From contig CM060732.1 in assembly GCA_030704615.1 (NCBI GenBank), forward strand, positions 34,949,053 through 35,013,052: a stretch of 64,000 nucleotides of DNA, read 5' to 3'. The DNA is from Takakia lepidozioides (taxonomy: Eukaryota > Streptophyta > Takakiopsida > Takakiales > Takakiaceae). The notes beneath the pieces were generated by a model. It searched no databases. It saw only the letters and a list, made by a program, of their open reading frames with translations, and was not told the DNA's origin. Positions 1-10,529 of the stretch are shown piece by piece; the stretch's first letter is position 1, and each line of letters opens with the position of its first letter. Position numbers and translations under genes: made by a program.

Positions 1-164
1 GGCAGAGTCTCCCACGAGCTCCCATCAATTTCAGGCATCAGGTTTTCTACCCTGCCCTTCCACTTTTCATAAGTGAGGTGCCTGTCTTCCTCCCTTTCAC
101 TCTTCAGCCTCTCAGGCAGATTTTTCTTCATGCGATTGCTGCTCCCATACTTCCAGTCCTTGTT

Positions 165-555
165 TAATTTTCTCCAGCCATCACCCTCAGATTTGACAAG
201 GTATTGCTGCCCTTCTTTGTGTCTTCCTCACTCCCAGCTGCTGGTTTTATCCCAGATTCACCTCTCATCCTTGCCTGGGGTTTTGCTTGCCAAACAGCCC
301 TTGTGTGGGGAACTTCAACGAAAGGCAACATCTCATTCTCAGCTCCTGTCTTTGTACCTCTTTGCAGCAGTCCAGCCTCGGGTGCCTCACTTTCTGATTG
401 CTGGGTTGCATTCTTCGACCGCCAACCTTTGACAGGAAAGTGTGCTCCATCTTCCTCATCTTCTACTGGTTCCCTTGATGTTTCACCTCGTATGTCTTCC
501 TCCTCATGTTTTAGCAGCAGCTCCCATGCTTGAATTGCTACTTTTCCTCATAGTT
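165..555 (-). pseudogene. Unidentified open segment, probably an element or gene remnant
   Basis: On the minus strand one frame stays open for about 128 codons, from just after a TGA near 553 to a TAA near 166. The product is acidic and low in hydrophobics; it begins KVAIQAWELLLKHEEEDI and ends NLRVMAGEN. No good ATG is seen, so it would be an exon or a decayed ORF. Upstream on the same strand (585-780) is another short open piece in a different frame, as expected of a remnant. I do not recognise the family. Confidence 0.25.
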
Positions 556-1245
556 GATCTTGTGCTTTCCTTTTCCTCCATAGCTTAATCAACAGTTTTG
601 TCTTGGCAGCTCCCTTGCCATGAGTGCCTTGTCTCACTGCATCTCCATTGGCTGCCCACCATCCGTGGAGTCTTTCTTGCACTATTCTGACCCTCGTTGG
701 CATGCACTTTGCTGCGATGCCCCCACATGTATTTGTTGCTCCCTTTAATCATCAACATAGTGCATTCAAGCCAGTTCCTCATTGTTGACCAGTTGACCTT
801 CTCAGCCCTTGGACCCCATTTTCCCTTCTCCCATGTTGCCTCATCTTTCTAATTCATCATTTGCTTTACTTGCACGATGTTGCTTCTTCCCTACAGCTCA
901 TCATGTGTTGTGGCTCTTTCCCATGTTGCACTCACTCCCATCATACGTTGTGCAGTTGATAAGACTGAGATGAGTTGATGCAGGATAGGGGGAGGGCTTG
1001 CTGGTGTATGTTGTCCGATAGGCCCCATGCACAGAGTCAAAGCTGGAAGTCAGCCTTGCAAGGACCCAAGTGAGAGAAGTCTGGTGGGGGTAGCATCTTG
1101 GGGGATGGCAGTTAGGGCAATGTGTGTCTAGGGCAATATATGTCATAGCAGCGGGTGATGTACTGCCAATTTTGAGGATAGAGACAGCCTGTAAGCTGTA
1201 GATTTGTATCAGTGGTTTCTTCTGACACATATTGCTCCCAGTTTG
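556..1245. other. Unassigned stretch
   Basis: There are short overlapping ORFs on both strands (for example 901-1311 on the minus strand, rich in Ser, Thr and Pro) but none shows a recognisable motif. I see no RNA gene and no repeat structure here. Confidence 0.3.
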
Positions 1246-1383
1246 CCACAACCAGTTGTTTGCGTTTGTAGTGCATGTGCGAGCCTGCTGGGGAAGGGCA
1301 AAGAGGTCCATGGTTGCATCGTCAAAGCTGGAATTGTGGCAGATGTCATTCTGAACAATACCCTTGTGGACAGGGAGTGTTCA
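1246..1383 (+). pseudogene. Pentatricopeptide-repeat (PPR, PLS type) fragment
   Basis: A short open segment reads SACASLLGKGKEVHGCIVKA and continues with VADVILNNTLVD. This matches the most conserved stretch of plant PLS-type PPR proteins (an ACASLG..GK.VH..I.K.G ...DV...N.LVDMY pattern). Such proteins are modular RNA-binding proteins, usually sent to plastids or mitochondria for RNA editing or processing. Only about one 35-residue repeat is present, and the expected MYAKCG continuation is replaced by unrelated sequence and a stop. It is a gene fragment, possibly carried here by a mobile element. The motif match is direct; the pseudogene call is inferred from the truncation. Confidence 0.6.
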
Positions 1384-1427
1384 ACAATATGGCTGAGCGA
1401 AGGATAGAGTGTAATGACTGCTAATGA

Positions 1428-2510
1428 AGGCACCTTCTTCAATTTCACCTTGTTTTCCCCTCTTATCAGAATCGCCCCTAATTATTCATGTCTGAATTCT
1501 GCAAGTTAGCTGGTTGAGTGAAGCATTGATAGTTTGGAGTGACTTTGACATGGTTCTGCCGATGTGACAACAGGAAAGTATCATAAACAGGTAACACAGA
1601 CGAGGAGAAGTTGTGGAATGAATATTTTTCTGACCCCAGTCAATGGTGGGACAATCGAGGCAAGAAGGTGAATATTTGTTGGATTATAGAGAGTAGCAGA
1701 TGCAATTGAGTGTAGGAACTAGTGTGATAAGTTGAGTTGGGTGCTTCCTAGAACAAGTCTAGGTTGTCATCGTCAACTGCTAGCAACAAGGCAAGGTTGT
1801 ATGCATGATTCGTGCGAGGCATGGATAGCTGAAGGAGCAAGGATAGAGTGTGGGTGCAGATTCACCCAAGAGGGCCAGACTTTAAGCTCCAGATTAACTA
1901 TGAAGCTACAAGAAACCTGCATGGGTAGATGGTCAACTGGCAGCAACGGCACAATTGATAAAATCAGACATTGTTAATGAAGACATCTTCTTCAGCACAT
2001 TTCACCCTGTTTTTCTCTCTTATCAGAATCGGCCCAAAATTTCCATGTTGAATTCTGCAAGTTAGCCGGTTGAGTGAATCTAGTTTGGAGTGACTTTGAC
2101 ATGATACTGCTATGTGACAACGTGAAAGTATCAAAAAACAAGTAACAGACATGAGGAGAAGCTGTGGAATGAATACTTTTCTGCCCCCAGTCAATGATGG
2201 GACAACCGAGGCAAAAAGGTGAATGCCTGCTACATTCCAGAGAGTAGCAGACGCAATTGAGCATAGGAACTAGTGTGATAAGCTGAGTTGGGTGTTTCCT
2301 AGAACAAATGTAGGTTGTCATTGTCAGCTACTAGCAGCAAGGCAAGGATGAATGCATGATTTGTGCAGGGGCATGGATAGCTGAAGGAGCAGGGATGAGT
2401 GTGGTCCAGATTCATCCTAGAGGGCCAAATTTCAAGCACAAGATTTACCTATGATTCCCTGTGGATCATTAACTACAAGAAACCTCCATAGGTAGATGGT
2501 CTATTCCATG
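1428..2510. repeat. Direct tandem duplication, about 549-bp unit, two copies
   Basis: The segment starting at 1428 (GAAGGCACCTTCTTCA) is repeated from about 1979 (GAAGACATCTTCTTCA). Both copies contain, in the same order, a TCTTATCAGAATCG block, GAATTCTGCAAGTTAGC, GGAGTGACTTTGACATG, and near the end GAAACCTSCATRGGTAGATGG. They differ by scattered substitutions and small indels, so the duplication is old. No coding function is visible. Confidence 0.75.
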
Positions 2511-2574
2511 GAACTCACTGAAGTCTTGCATTATGAGGATCAGAACTGCTTGACAGCTTACTTGCACGAGGCCT

Positions 2575-2740
2575 TGACCCTTAGGCAATCCGCAGAGCAG
2601 CAGTAGCTTTTGGGCTGCTTTTTTACTTTGTGTTTTTCATTTTGTCCCATAAGCACTTTGAGCTTTCCGCAGATGTAATAAAGTACCATTTTGTTTCATT
2701 TCATTCATTTTCATTTCATTTTGTTTCATGGCATGTCTTT
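2575..2740 (+). repeat. Retroposon-like 3' tail with (CATTT)n
   Basis: A T-rich block with AATAAAG near 2680 is followed by a run of CATTT and TTTCATT units (about 2690-2735). This looks like the 3' end of a non-LTR retrotransposon or SINE with a simple-repeat tail. No matching ORF lies directly upstream, so only the tail is called. Confidence 0.35.
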
Positions 2741-2799
2741 CATTGTTTGTGCATTTCTAATGCATGATTAGTTCTCTTGTATGGCATTACTAGTCGACT

Positions 2800-3361
2800 C
2801 ACTACAAACACCAAAACTCCAAAGCATGAATCACTATGAATGATTGTTCAAGTAATTTTGAGCACTTCATGTAAAGTAGTAAAGCACTGGTTGCACCAAC
2901 TTCCGCAGTCGCAATTGCCACTGGGCATGTAGCACTGCAAGTTATGTGGTCTATTACCACGTGGCGCCCCGGGCCCGTGGCCACGTGGCAGCAGTGGTGC
3001 TCGTCGTGGCGCCGCCACGTCGTCGTCCACATCGTTGTCCACGTCCGCGTCCATGTGTCAACGCGCTTCGGTGAGTCAGTCCACTCATCCAGAGGGAAAA
3101 GTCAAAATCAGCCCAAAAGGTCAGACACACGGGCGGCCCGCCTGGTTACGCCACGTGGTTCTTCAGCATTAATCGCATTAATCGCTGAGCAGTTGTTCGC
3201 GCGTCTGCGTCATTTACCACTCCAATCATTGGATGTCCAACCCAACTACCACGTCTGTTGTAACTAGTCGTTTGTAACTTTCAGTCGATCCCAGTTTTTT
3301 TACTTTTACGACTCAAAATGAGTCGTTACCCCAGTGGTAAATGACACGAATGCTTCTAGTG
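2800..3361. mobile_element. Putative short non-autonomous CACTA-like element
   Basis: The left end reads CACTACAAACACC and the right end reads TGCTTCTAGTG, giving CACTA...TAGTG termini about 560 bp apart. The interior is crowded with CACGTGGC, CCACGTC and related words (2955-3055) and has a GACTCAAAATGAGTC palindrome close to the right end. A similar palindrome and a GTAGTG end occur at 10460-10529, suggesting one family. No matching 3-bp target duplication was found, so the boundaries are uncertain. Confidence 0.35.
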
Positions 3362-3364
3362 GGG

Positions 3365-3735
3365 GTGATATCCAAAAGGTGCCCATACCAGGCTCCCGAA
3401 CGGGTGATGTGCTTGCCAAGGTACATTTCACCTGTCTTGGTGGCCGGGGGTGTGCTCAACTGAGCATCCGGCTCAGCAACAACCTCCCGAATAGAAGAGC
3501 TGGCTGAGCGGCCCCTGGCGCATCCAAGATGTGGACAAGAGGGGGGGTACTGGCCTCAGGGGGCAGACGAGCCCTCCAGCTGCGGCTGTCGACGGGGCTG
3601 GTTAGCCATGAGACGCCCTGGCGCGTCACACGTGGCGGCAGAGCAAACGGATTGTCCTCCCCTTTCTTTGGGGCAGGGGACTTCTTCTCTTTCCCCATAA
3701 GTTGGCACCTGTCATGCAAACCCACAAGTTGGCAT
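3365..3735 (-). pseudogene. Decayed paralogue of the element protein encoded near 21.4-21.9 kb
   Basis: A minus-strand reading begins MGKEKKSPAPKKGEDNPF and contains RVTRQGVSWLTSPVDSR. The minus-strand protein starting at 21915 has a Lys-rich start followed by RVTRSTWSKLTSPIGG. Further on, GKHITRSGAWYGHLLDI (other frame, about 3370-3420) corresponds to GKRILKSAARYGQLDL in the other copy. The frame changes between the two blocks, so this copy is broken. The function of the family is unknown. Finding it twice, each time beside CACTA-like ends, suggests an element-encoded protein. Confidence 0.45.
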
Positions 3736-3809
3736 CATTATGAACATTCCAGATCAAAAACAAAAAAAAACCAAGCATGTCAGGGGCTGACAGCAGCAAG
3801 TGCTCGGGG

Positions 3810-4035
3810 TCTCGAGAAGGGGCAACAAAGAGAAAAGAAAAAGGTGGGGGGAGTGACTGAGCACCACCACCAGCTGCTGAGCACCACGGGCTCAGTCACT
3901 CCCCCCCCTCCCCCCCCCATTTTTTTTTTTTTGGTTTCCTGATCTCTCCCTCTCTCTGTCCCTCTCTGTCCCTCTGTCCCTCTATCCCTCTCCCTCTCTC
4001 TCTCTCTCTCTCTCCCTCCCTTTTTTTTTTGTTGT
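3810..4035. repeat. G-tract foldback hairpin module (copy 1)
   Basis: A GGGGCAACAAAG arm leads into GGTGGGGGG, then AGTGACTGAGCACC, a CAGCTGCTGAGCACC centre and the inverse GGCTCAGTCACTCCCCCC, followed by a T-run and a long CTCTCTCCCTC tract. The inner arms (GGGGGGAGTGACTGAGC against GCTCAGTCACTCCCCCC) can pair over about 17 bp. The same arms recur near 8.2, 22.1-22.8 and 25.6-25.9 kb. Apparent ORFs here (poly-Glu/Arg or poly-Pro) are artefacts of the purine and pyrimidine tracts. Confidence 0.7.
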
Positions 4036-4080
4036 TCACAAAAGTAAACAAACCACAAGGGAGAGAGGGTGCAGAAAAAG

Positions 4081-4800
4081 TTAAAAGATTGTACTCATAA
4101 GACGTTGTTTGCCGTAGCCTTGTGACCATTGACCCCGCCCAGTTTGAGCGGAAACAAAAGGGACAGAACCTGCCTCTGTCAGGGGCTGACGTTGGTAGTA
4201 AGACTTACCTTCATATATAGAATTAATCTGGGTTTTCCAGATATCCTCTAGAAATCCCTTCACACAAGCATCAAACTGCTGTGTGTGATTTGCCCAATAA
4301 CTAGGCCTCAGGAGGGCCTGGGCTTTTGGCTCAGCCTTGAGACTTTCAAAGTTGGTAAACAGAGGTACAGGCACAATTCCCTTGATAGATTTGAAGAGAG
4401 CGTCTCTTTGGTGAGAGAATCCCGGATAGTGTATCAGAAAATGAGTACTGTCTTCAGATTGCCCACACAACGGGCAATTGCACTCTCCCTTTCCTCTCTG
4501 CTTCTGTTTGCTATTCAAAGGTAGGCTTCCTGCCCTGAGTTTAAATTTCAGTCTATTGCCGAGAGTGGGTAGACCCTTGAGGTCATCCAAGATGTCCTCC
4601 CCCATGTCACTGACTGGAAACAAGTTCAGGGAAGTTTTCTGCCTAACTTCATTTTCATCAGACAATCTCATGGCAACAGACATGGCTTTGGACACTACAA
4701 CCTCTAAGTCAGATTTATCAACCCATATTGCAGATCTGTACTCCAAGGCAGGTCTAATAATGCGACAAAGCATGGTTTTCTTAACCTCAGAGTTGACCCC
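4081..4800 (-). pseudogene. LINE reverse transcriptase C-terminal fragment with zinc motif
   Basis: The minus-strand ORF encodes the end of a non-LTR retrotransposon RT protein. It starts in the thumb region (CRIIRPALEYRSAIW, equivalent to the v-P-x-L-Y-G-x-e-W motif) and ends with a zinc-knuckle-like CPLCGQSEDSTHFLIHYPGF block (C-x2-C-x6-H). The catalytic palm with YADD is missing: at about 4800 the LINE is abruptly replaced by the 2.6-kb repeat. A second copy in opposite orientation lies at 7565-8205. The fragment is 5'-truncated, as is usual for LINEs, and cannot be active. Confidence 0.7.
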
Positions 4801-7430
4801 TCTGCAGAAAAAGTTAAAAAGAGAGAGGGAAGATATTCATGTCATGTCAAGACATGGACAAGACCAACTAGGGTCATTTGTCAATTAAAGACATAAACAA
4901 CCCATGACAGGGCACCATCTAACATTTCCAGTCTTGTCATAACACACCAAGTGACGCCACCCATTCAGTCATGATAAAACAGGGTGGGAGGGCGGGGTAT
5001 GTTCATAATCAGATTCTTGTCATGTACCCAAGTGACCCTCTTGCACAATATAAGTCAGATTGCAGCCTCAGATTATATCATCCATAGTTATCCATAAGAT
5101 ATGCACCATGCAAGATATCATGGGCATATAAGAACTTCTTGCCACATTACAGATCCAAGATATGTATACACAAGTACCTTGAGGTGATCCAAGACAAGCA
5201 TTATGCAAGGTAGGTAAGAACAGTCTGGCCTACAACACATTCAGTGAGTGTTCACTCCGGCAGCAGGAAGGACCTGCCTGCAATTAATTACACTTTTGGC
5301 CTGCCACCAAGTACACTTCTTGGGCATGGTAAGCCATATTGCCGCTTCACATTTGGCCAAATGTAAGCACCCCAAAGCATGCATCGTGCAAGGCCTTCTG
5401 GGTATATAAGAACAGTCTGTCATTGTATATATTCAGGACCTGTACACATAGGACTCTTGCTAGCCCAGCCTGCAGTAAATCAGACTTCAAACATGCAACC
5501 AAGTGATCACTTTGGGCATGACAAGACTGACTGCGACTTCATTCTACATCATGTACACTTGCCCCAAGATATACATTATGTAAGGCGTTTTGGCATGGAA
5601 GAAAGGCCTGCCCTGTCATAGCATCCAGATCTGGACACACATACACTTTGAGTGCCCAAGGCTAAGCCCACTTGGCCAAGATAAATCATACAATGCAGGT
5701 GGCTGTTCATATGGCAAAATAAAGAAAATAATCATTGACCAGAGTCCTTTAGAGCTTACTATCACTATTTCACATGAGGCTAATGCCATGTTTTGCAAAT
5801 AGAACCTCACTATGCTCCATTCCACAACAAATCCAGGTCTGAAAACGGCCTGTCACTGCCTTATCAGGCTGTCTTTTTTAACAAAACTCAGGTCTCCTCA
5901 TCCTTAGAGCCAAACAACCACTTATGACTTGTCCCTTACACCGTCAATCCTCTTTTAAGGCCAAAAAAAAGGGAAACCTAGTCTAAAAATCCACAAGCAA
6001 AGCTGTCAAAGATTCAAGACAAGGTAGGATTCACATGCAGTGCTGCATGAGACAAGGCTGCCAGGCCAAAGTGCTCCATCAGCAGCAGCAAAAGAATAAG
6101 TCAAAAGCAAACATCATCATGTCAAACCAGGGGCAAGCGGGCCGAAATCGAGGCTGCAGGCAGCAGCAGTATGTTCTTTTTGCACACATCCTTATCTGCA
6201 AGCTCAAGAGAATTCAAAGTAGGTAGGGATCCTCACCTGGTCCCATTACAAGCCCCCACAAAAACCAATGGGTTAGTGAGGATTGTGGAACCCCAGGTGA
6301 ATCAGACCCCTACACTTGTTATCGATGTCAACTAAGAACCCCAAAAACAAGAGAGAAAGATATGAAGTAAAAGGAACCCTAATGCCAAAAGCACCTTGAG
6401 CGATTAGGGAAGGTAATATTGCGCCATCGCCACCAACACGCCACCTCCAGCATAGCTAAGGAGAAGCGAAGCATGCAAATGCTAGGTCTAAGAAGGGATA
6501 GGGAGCGATATACTTCCCCACCAAAGCGCCGTTGCGAAACATAAAAGCCAAAGGAAGGAAAGGGACGATGCCATCACAGCGGGTTCTCCCGCCTGTGAGA
6601 AGAGACAAGATGCCGCCATTACGCATCCCCAGGAGCTCGTCCGGCATGAAGCAACAGGCAGGGTAGCAGCAGAGCTCAGACGCCATAACTCGCGAGCTCA
6701 ACAGCACGAGGAATGCAGCTGACAGCGGGAGAGACACCCTAGGGAAGAGCCCGATTTTTCATCCGGGGGATGAAGAATCAATATCCTTTCTCTTAAAAAC
6801 CCGACGGGTATCATCCGTTAGCTAGGTTTAAACAGTAGATTATAGGGTAGGAGTTAGGGTTTCACTCCTTAATTAGCAATAATTAAGGGTAATTAAAAAA
6901 ATCTCCATGGCCGTCATAAGTTGCTTTTTTCATCCGGTCCAGATGAAAAAATAAATAGGTTCATTTATTTGGATGAGGTCCATCAGCAGGAGGAAAAAGT
7001 AGTATACATCATCCAGGGCAGCGGTTTTTCATCCTAACAGGTAATTCGTCATCCCTTAAGAGAAAGCCTCATCCAGTACGGAAAAAAAACATAAAGGGGG
7101 AATAAAACGAATTCAAATCCTGGTATTTTTCATCCGGCATGGATGGAAAAATTATAGATAGGATGCCAGTGTCATAACCGCTATGGAGGTAATTCCTCAT
7201 TCTCTGGTGACTTATCTGATATAGATGAAAGTCAATAAAAGATGAATGAAAAATTATAGGTCCTTTTTAAAGGTACTTTAGTGTCCACCCAGGTATGGAT
7301 AGAAAACCTTTACAAGTCGGGTGAAAACACCTTTTAGAGTCCATCTGGTATAGATAGAAGATCATGAAAAGAACACTGATGCAACCGGCCAGTTCCGAGG
7401 AGGGAGACAGAGGGAGAGAGGGGGCAACAA
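4800..7430 (-). mobile_element. 2.6-kb dispersed repeat, copy 1 (inverted relative to copy 2)
   Basis: Read on the minus strand this matches 25.92-28.50 kb nearly end to end. Corresponding landmarks are the CCGGCCAGTT block near 7393, the GGATGAAAA-rich region (6750-7400), a conserved segment (6456-6737, containing MASELCC and FACFASP in translation), a second conserved segment (5616-5825, starting MEWSIVRFYLQNMALAS), and the CTTGACATGACATG end near 4830-4860. Units containing GCATGATGCATGTCTTGG-like words recur in the 5.1-5.6 kb part. No transposase or RT is visible. It may be a long LTR or a non-autonomous element; the class is unresolved. Confidence 0.65.
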
Positions 7431-7475
7431 TGAAAAAAAATGGGTTGGGGGGGGGGAGGTCAGATGGTGGGGTCA
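7405..7475. repeat. Half copy of the G-tract foldback module
   Basis: GAGAGAGGGGGCAACAATGA followed by an A-run, TGGG and a G-run repeats the left arm of the modules at 3.8 and 8.2 kb. The right arm is not seen. It abuts the edge of the 2.6-kb repeat, as the corresponding pyrimidine tract does at 25.9 kb. Confidence 0.5.
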
Positions 7476-7564
7476 GCTGCAGCATATGTCCAACACCAGA
7501 TATCCTAAGTTAATCGACTCTATATCTTGGAAACAGGACCGCCCACCTACCTGTCAAACAGGCT

Positions 7565-8205
7565 AAGTCTTGGCAGAAGACACTAGAAGAGATTCTCAAG
7601 GACCTGGACCTGGAGCCACAAGTCTTCACCCTGCTGGATAAATCTGACTTAGAGGCTGTAGTGTCCAACCATGTCTGTTGCCATGAGATTCTCTGATGAA
7701 AATGAAGTTAGGCAGAAAACTTCCCTGAACTTGTTTCCAGTCAGTGACATGGGGGAGGACATCTTGGATGACCTCAAGGGTCTACCCACTCTCGGCAGTA
7801 GACTGAAATTTAAACTCATGGCAGGAAGCCTACCTTTGAACAGCAAACAGAAGCAGAGAGGAAAGGGAGAGTGCAATTGCCCGTTGTGTGGGCAATCTGA
7901 AGACAATTTTCATTTTCTGATACACTGTCCGGGGTTCTCTCACCAAAGAGACGCTCTCTTCAAATCTATCAAGGGAATTGTGCATGTACCTCTGTTTACT
8001 AACTTTGAAAAAGTCGAGGCTGAGCCAAAAGCCCAGCCCCTTCTGAGGCCTAGTTTTTGGGCATCTCACACACAACAGATTGATGCTTGTGTGAAGGGAT
8101 TTGTACATGATATCTGGAAAACCCGGATTAATTCTATATGTGAAGGTAAGTCTTACTACCAACGTCAGCCCCTGACAGAGGTAGGATCTGTCCCTTTTGT
8201 TTCCC
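7565..8205 (+). pseudogene. LINE reverse transcriptase C-terminal fragment, plus-strand copy
   Basis: This is homologous to the minus-strand fragment at 4081-4800. DKSDLEAVVSN lies before a frame change at about 7670, after which SVAMRFSDENEVRQKTSLN runs on to the zinc block CPLCGQSEDNFHFLIHCPGF and on to SICEGKSYYQRQPLTE. The LINE 3' part ends near 8205, where the foldback module begins. The frame break and the missing palm domain make it a pseudogene. With the 4.1-kb copy it forms inverted arms around the 2.6-kb repeat. Confidence 0.7.
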
Positions 8206-8345
8206 CAAGAGAGGGGGCAACAAAGAAAAACAGAGAATGGGGGGGGGGGGGGGAGTGATTGAGCAGCAGCAGCTGCTCGGTCACTCCCCCCCCTCCCCCA
8301 CCTTCTTTTCTTTTCTTTTCTTTGTTGCCCCCTGATGTCTCCCTC
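8205..8345. repeat. G-tract foldback hairpin module (copy 2, most complete)
   Basis: The outer arms GGGGGCAACAAAGAAAA and TTTTCTTTGTTGCCCCC flank inner arms of a G-run plus AGTGATTGAGCAGC and GCTGCTCGGTCACTCCCCCC. The whole 140 bp can fold into one long imperfect stem with a CAGCAGCTG tip. It starts where the LINE fragment ends, and a CTCTCTCT tract follows. Confidence 0.75.
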
Positions 8346-8659
8346 ACACTCCCTCTCTCTGTCTCTCTCTTCAGCTCGTTAGGTCGCGCCTCTGTGCGGT
8401 GTTCCTACCACACAGGGGAGAGAGACATCAGCCCGTACTTAGGGCAAGAAAGAAAGACAGAAAGTGAGGGAGGAGGCGGTGCTTACCTTGGGTGTTGGAG
8501 CGGCGTTGGGGCAAACTCCTTGGGGCCTTGCGACCACCTCGGGCTCAGTAGCAGCTGCGTTTCTCCTCCACCCTAAACCCCACTCTCTGAACTACCTCTC
8601 GGGCCAAAGAACAAACGAAAACGGGAGGGGAAAGAGATGCTTGAAGCACTTAGGGAAAA

Positions 8660-8980
8660 AAAAAAAGGGCGCGGCGCCCGGCCGTCGCATGCCTGTGCCC
8701 GCCCTTTTTTGAAATGTCAAAATAAAGATTGCGACGGCTGGCCGTCGTTTCTTGCGACCCCCGGCCCCATAAATAAAAAAACACGTCGCCCCCCGCGACG
8801 GCTGTCCGTCGCGGGGTGCGACCCCCAGTAAAAAAAAAAAAAAAACAAACTCGTCGTCCAATGCGACGCTAGGGTGTCGTAAGAGGCGACGGCCGGCCTT
8901 TCTGGATTTAGGGTTTAGGGCCTTTTGGGTTTCTTAGTTTTTATTTATTTTTTCATATGGTACTGGGTTAGGGTTTCGAA
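8660..8980 (+). repeat. CACTA-type subterminal GCGACGGC repeats and telo-box leader
   Basis: Words such as GCGACGGC, CCGTCGC and GTCGCGG occur in both orientations from 8670 to 8900 and can pair with each other. They are followed by TTTAGGGTTTAGGG and TTAGGGTTTCG (telo-box-like) at 8910-8975. The same order (GCGACG repeats next to AAACCCTA words) is found at 58.8-59.17 kb at the 5' side of the CACTA element, so this is probably the 5' end of another, decayed member. Confidence 0.45.
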
Positions 8981-9087
8981 CATTGTGGTTTTATTGCAAG
9001 TACGTATTGCGGAGACTAGACTGTTCATTTCATCTTTGGTTTGATTTGAAGTCTGAACTGTCGATATTGATCTGCTGGTGTGTTGGC

Positions 9088-9357
9088 ATGCAGTTTAAGA
9101 AAGGATACAAGGTCTATTTGCGCAGCTTTAAGAAAGCAGGTCTGGTTGTTGGTTAGGGCAAGATTGTTGGGATTTATGGCAAAGTGGGCTCGTTGCCAAA
9201 TGGGTAACTATAGTGTTCAAGTTGAAAATGCTATTGAGCCAACGCACCTTATACCTTCTTGCAACACCGAGGCTTCTGATAGTGAGGTCACTTTGGGTGA
9301 CATGGTAGGCACCACCGTTCTGTGGAACTACAAGTTCCTGAATTCATTCACGAAATG
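9088..9357 (+). pseudogene. DUF8039-like domain remnant from a CACTA-type element
   Basis: The translation FKKGYKVYLRSFKKAGLVVG is followed, after a stop and a frame change, by NYSVQVENAIEPTHLIP and LGDMVGTTVLWNYKFL. The order (a V.L.S......V..G.I...G, then YKV.VE..I.P...L, then .G.AVG..V.W) matches from memory the DUF8039 domain found at the end of many plant CACTA-associated proteins. It lies directly downstream of the telo-box leader at 8.9 kb. The assignment rests on pattern only. Confidence 0.4.
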
Positions 9358-9399
9358 ATTCCGATGTTCTCTTCACATGTCCACGATAGTGCTGGACCT

Positions 9400-10040
9400 A
9401 GCTGAAAAGCAAATTTTCCTTACTCAATGACTTAACTTGGGCAGTGATCCATGGATATGGCAACATGGGCCCTCATGCTCGATGTGGCCAAAACTTGTTT
9501 TGCGAAACACTCTTGATATAAGCCAGTTTTGAGCCATCTAAATGTTCTGCGTTCCTGCCATGTATTTGTATTCTATGTTTTGTTGTATTTGTAAGATATT
9601 TTCAATGCAGTGCAGCGAATCAAAAAATTTAAATACAAAACCCACTAATTCACATATATATACATATAAAATAAATAAATAAAATAACAGAATCCACAAA
9701 AACAAAAACAAACAAATATTAAACAAAAAGCCTCCTTAATTTCAAAATATATTGAATATATAGTTTTAATATTTATGTATACACCCCAGAGTGAAATATA
9801 TTTATTAAAATATGTCCTCTTTTACTGCTTCACAGTAAAATACTACATTATACACAATCAAGCGAACTCACTATCACTGTCTCACAGTCGAACCGTATAC
9901 TAAAAATCATGGCACACAATCATTATGTTCCACTGATACAGTCATAGTATAGTAGAAGATATATACCATGCTACTCGACAGTACTTCACTTTACTATATA
10001 CAATAGCCTTCCACGCAAAATAGTAATATTTTTTGTAGTT
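9400..10040. other. AT-rich stretch, nothing assigned
   Basis: AT-rich sequence with short TATATA and AAACAAA runs. No ORF with recognisable content and no clear repeat was seen. Confidence 0.4.
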
Positions 10041-10074
10041 TGAGTAGATTACAAATACTTAAATTCAAACATGT

Positions 10075-10345
10075 CATCCCGTACTTTACTACACGTCATA
10101 CTTCAGTTAAACCACTTTACTTGATGTCCTCACACTGAGGTTAAGCCACTTTACTACACGTCATACATCCACGTCATACTTCAGTTAAACTACGTTACTA
10201 CACGTCATTCATCCACGTCATACGACTGTAGAACCACTTCACTACACGTCATGCATCCACCTTATAATTCAGTTAAACCACTTTACTACACGTCATAGCC
10301 ACGTCAGAGCCACGTCGCATCCACGTCATACTGTGCTGCCTACAC
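10075..10345. repeat. ACTACACGTCAT / CCACGTCA short direct repeats
   Basis: The phrase ACTTTACTACACGTCAT recurs at about 10085, 10148, 10190, 10236 and 10282, alternating with CCACGTCATAC and TTCAGTTAAACC at irregular spacings of roughly 40-60 bp. Similar CACGTC-rich blocks occur at 2950-3060 and 31470-31560. They look like subterminal repeats of non-autonomous DNA elements. Confidence 0.55.
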
Positions 10346-10439
10346 GTCGCCCCTAGGTTTTACTGTCACATTTCACTGTCAGAACCTGGCATCTGCATTC
10401 GACTGCTTGACTGAAACGACTTGACCTTTGTCACGCATG

Positions 10440-10529
10440 TTTGACTATGGAGGCTGGGAGTAAAATTGTCGCAAACGACTCAAAAATGAGTCAAATACAG
10501 AGTCGAAAAGCCCAGCTTGTATTGTAGTG
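10440..10529. mobile_element. Right end of a CACTA-like element cutting the Harbinger ORF
   Basis: An ACGACTCAAAAATGAGTC palindrome is followed by GCTTGTATTGTAGTG, i.e. a TAGTG-type terminus ending at 10529. The Harbinger coding region on the minus strand stops matching its family exactly here, so the element probably inserted into the transposase gene. The left end is not located; the CACGTCAT repeats upstream may belong to it. Confidence 0.4.

Noticed and set aside
3780-4129. Poly-Glu/Arg and poly-Pro ORFs on both strands
   Set aside because: They translate GAGAGG/CTCTCC tracts and G-runs and have no homology outside the simple repeats. The same applies to ORFs at 22025-22947 and 25460-25999.
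5590-5825. Conserved ORFs shared by two copies of the 2.6-kb repeat as real genes
   Set aside because: Both copies keep an open frame, but substitutions change residues freely and no domain is visible. DNA homology alone explains it.
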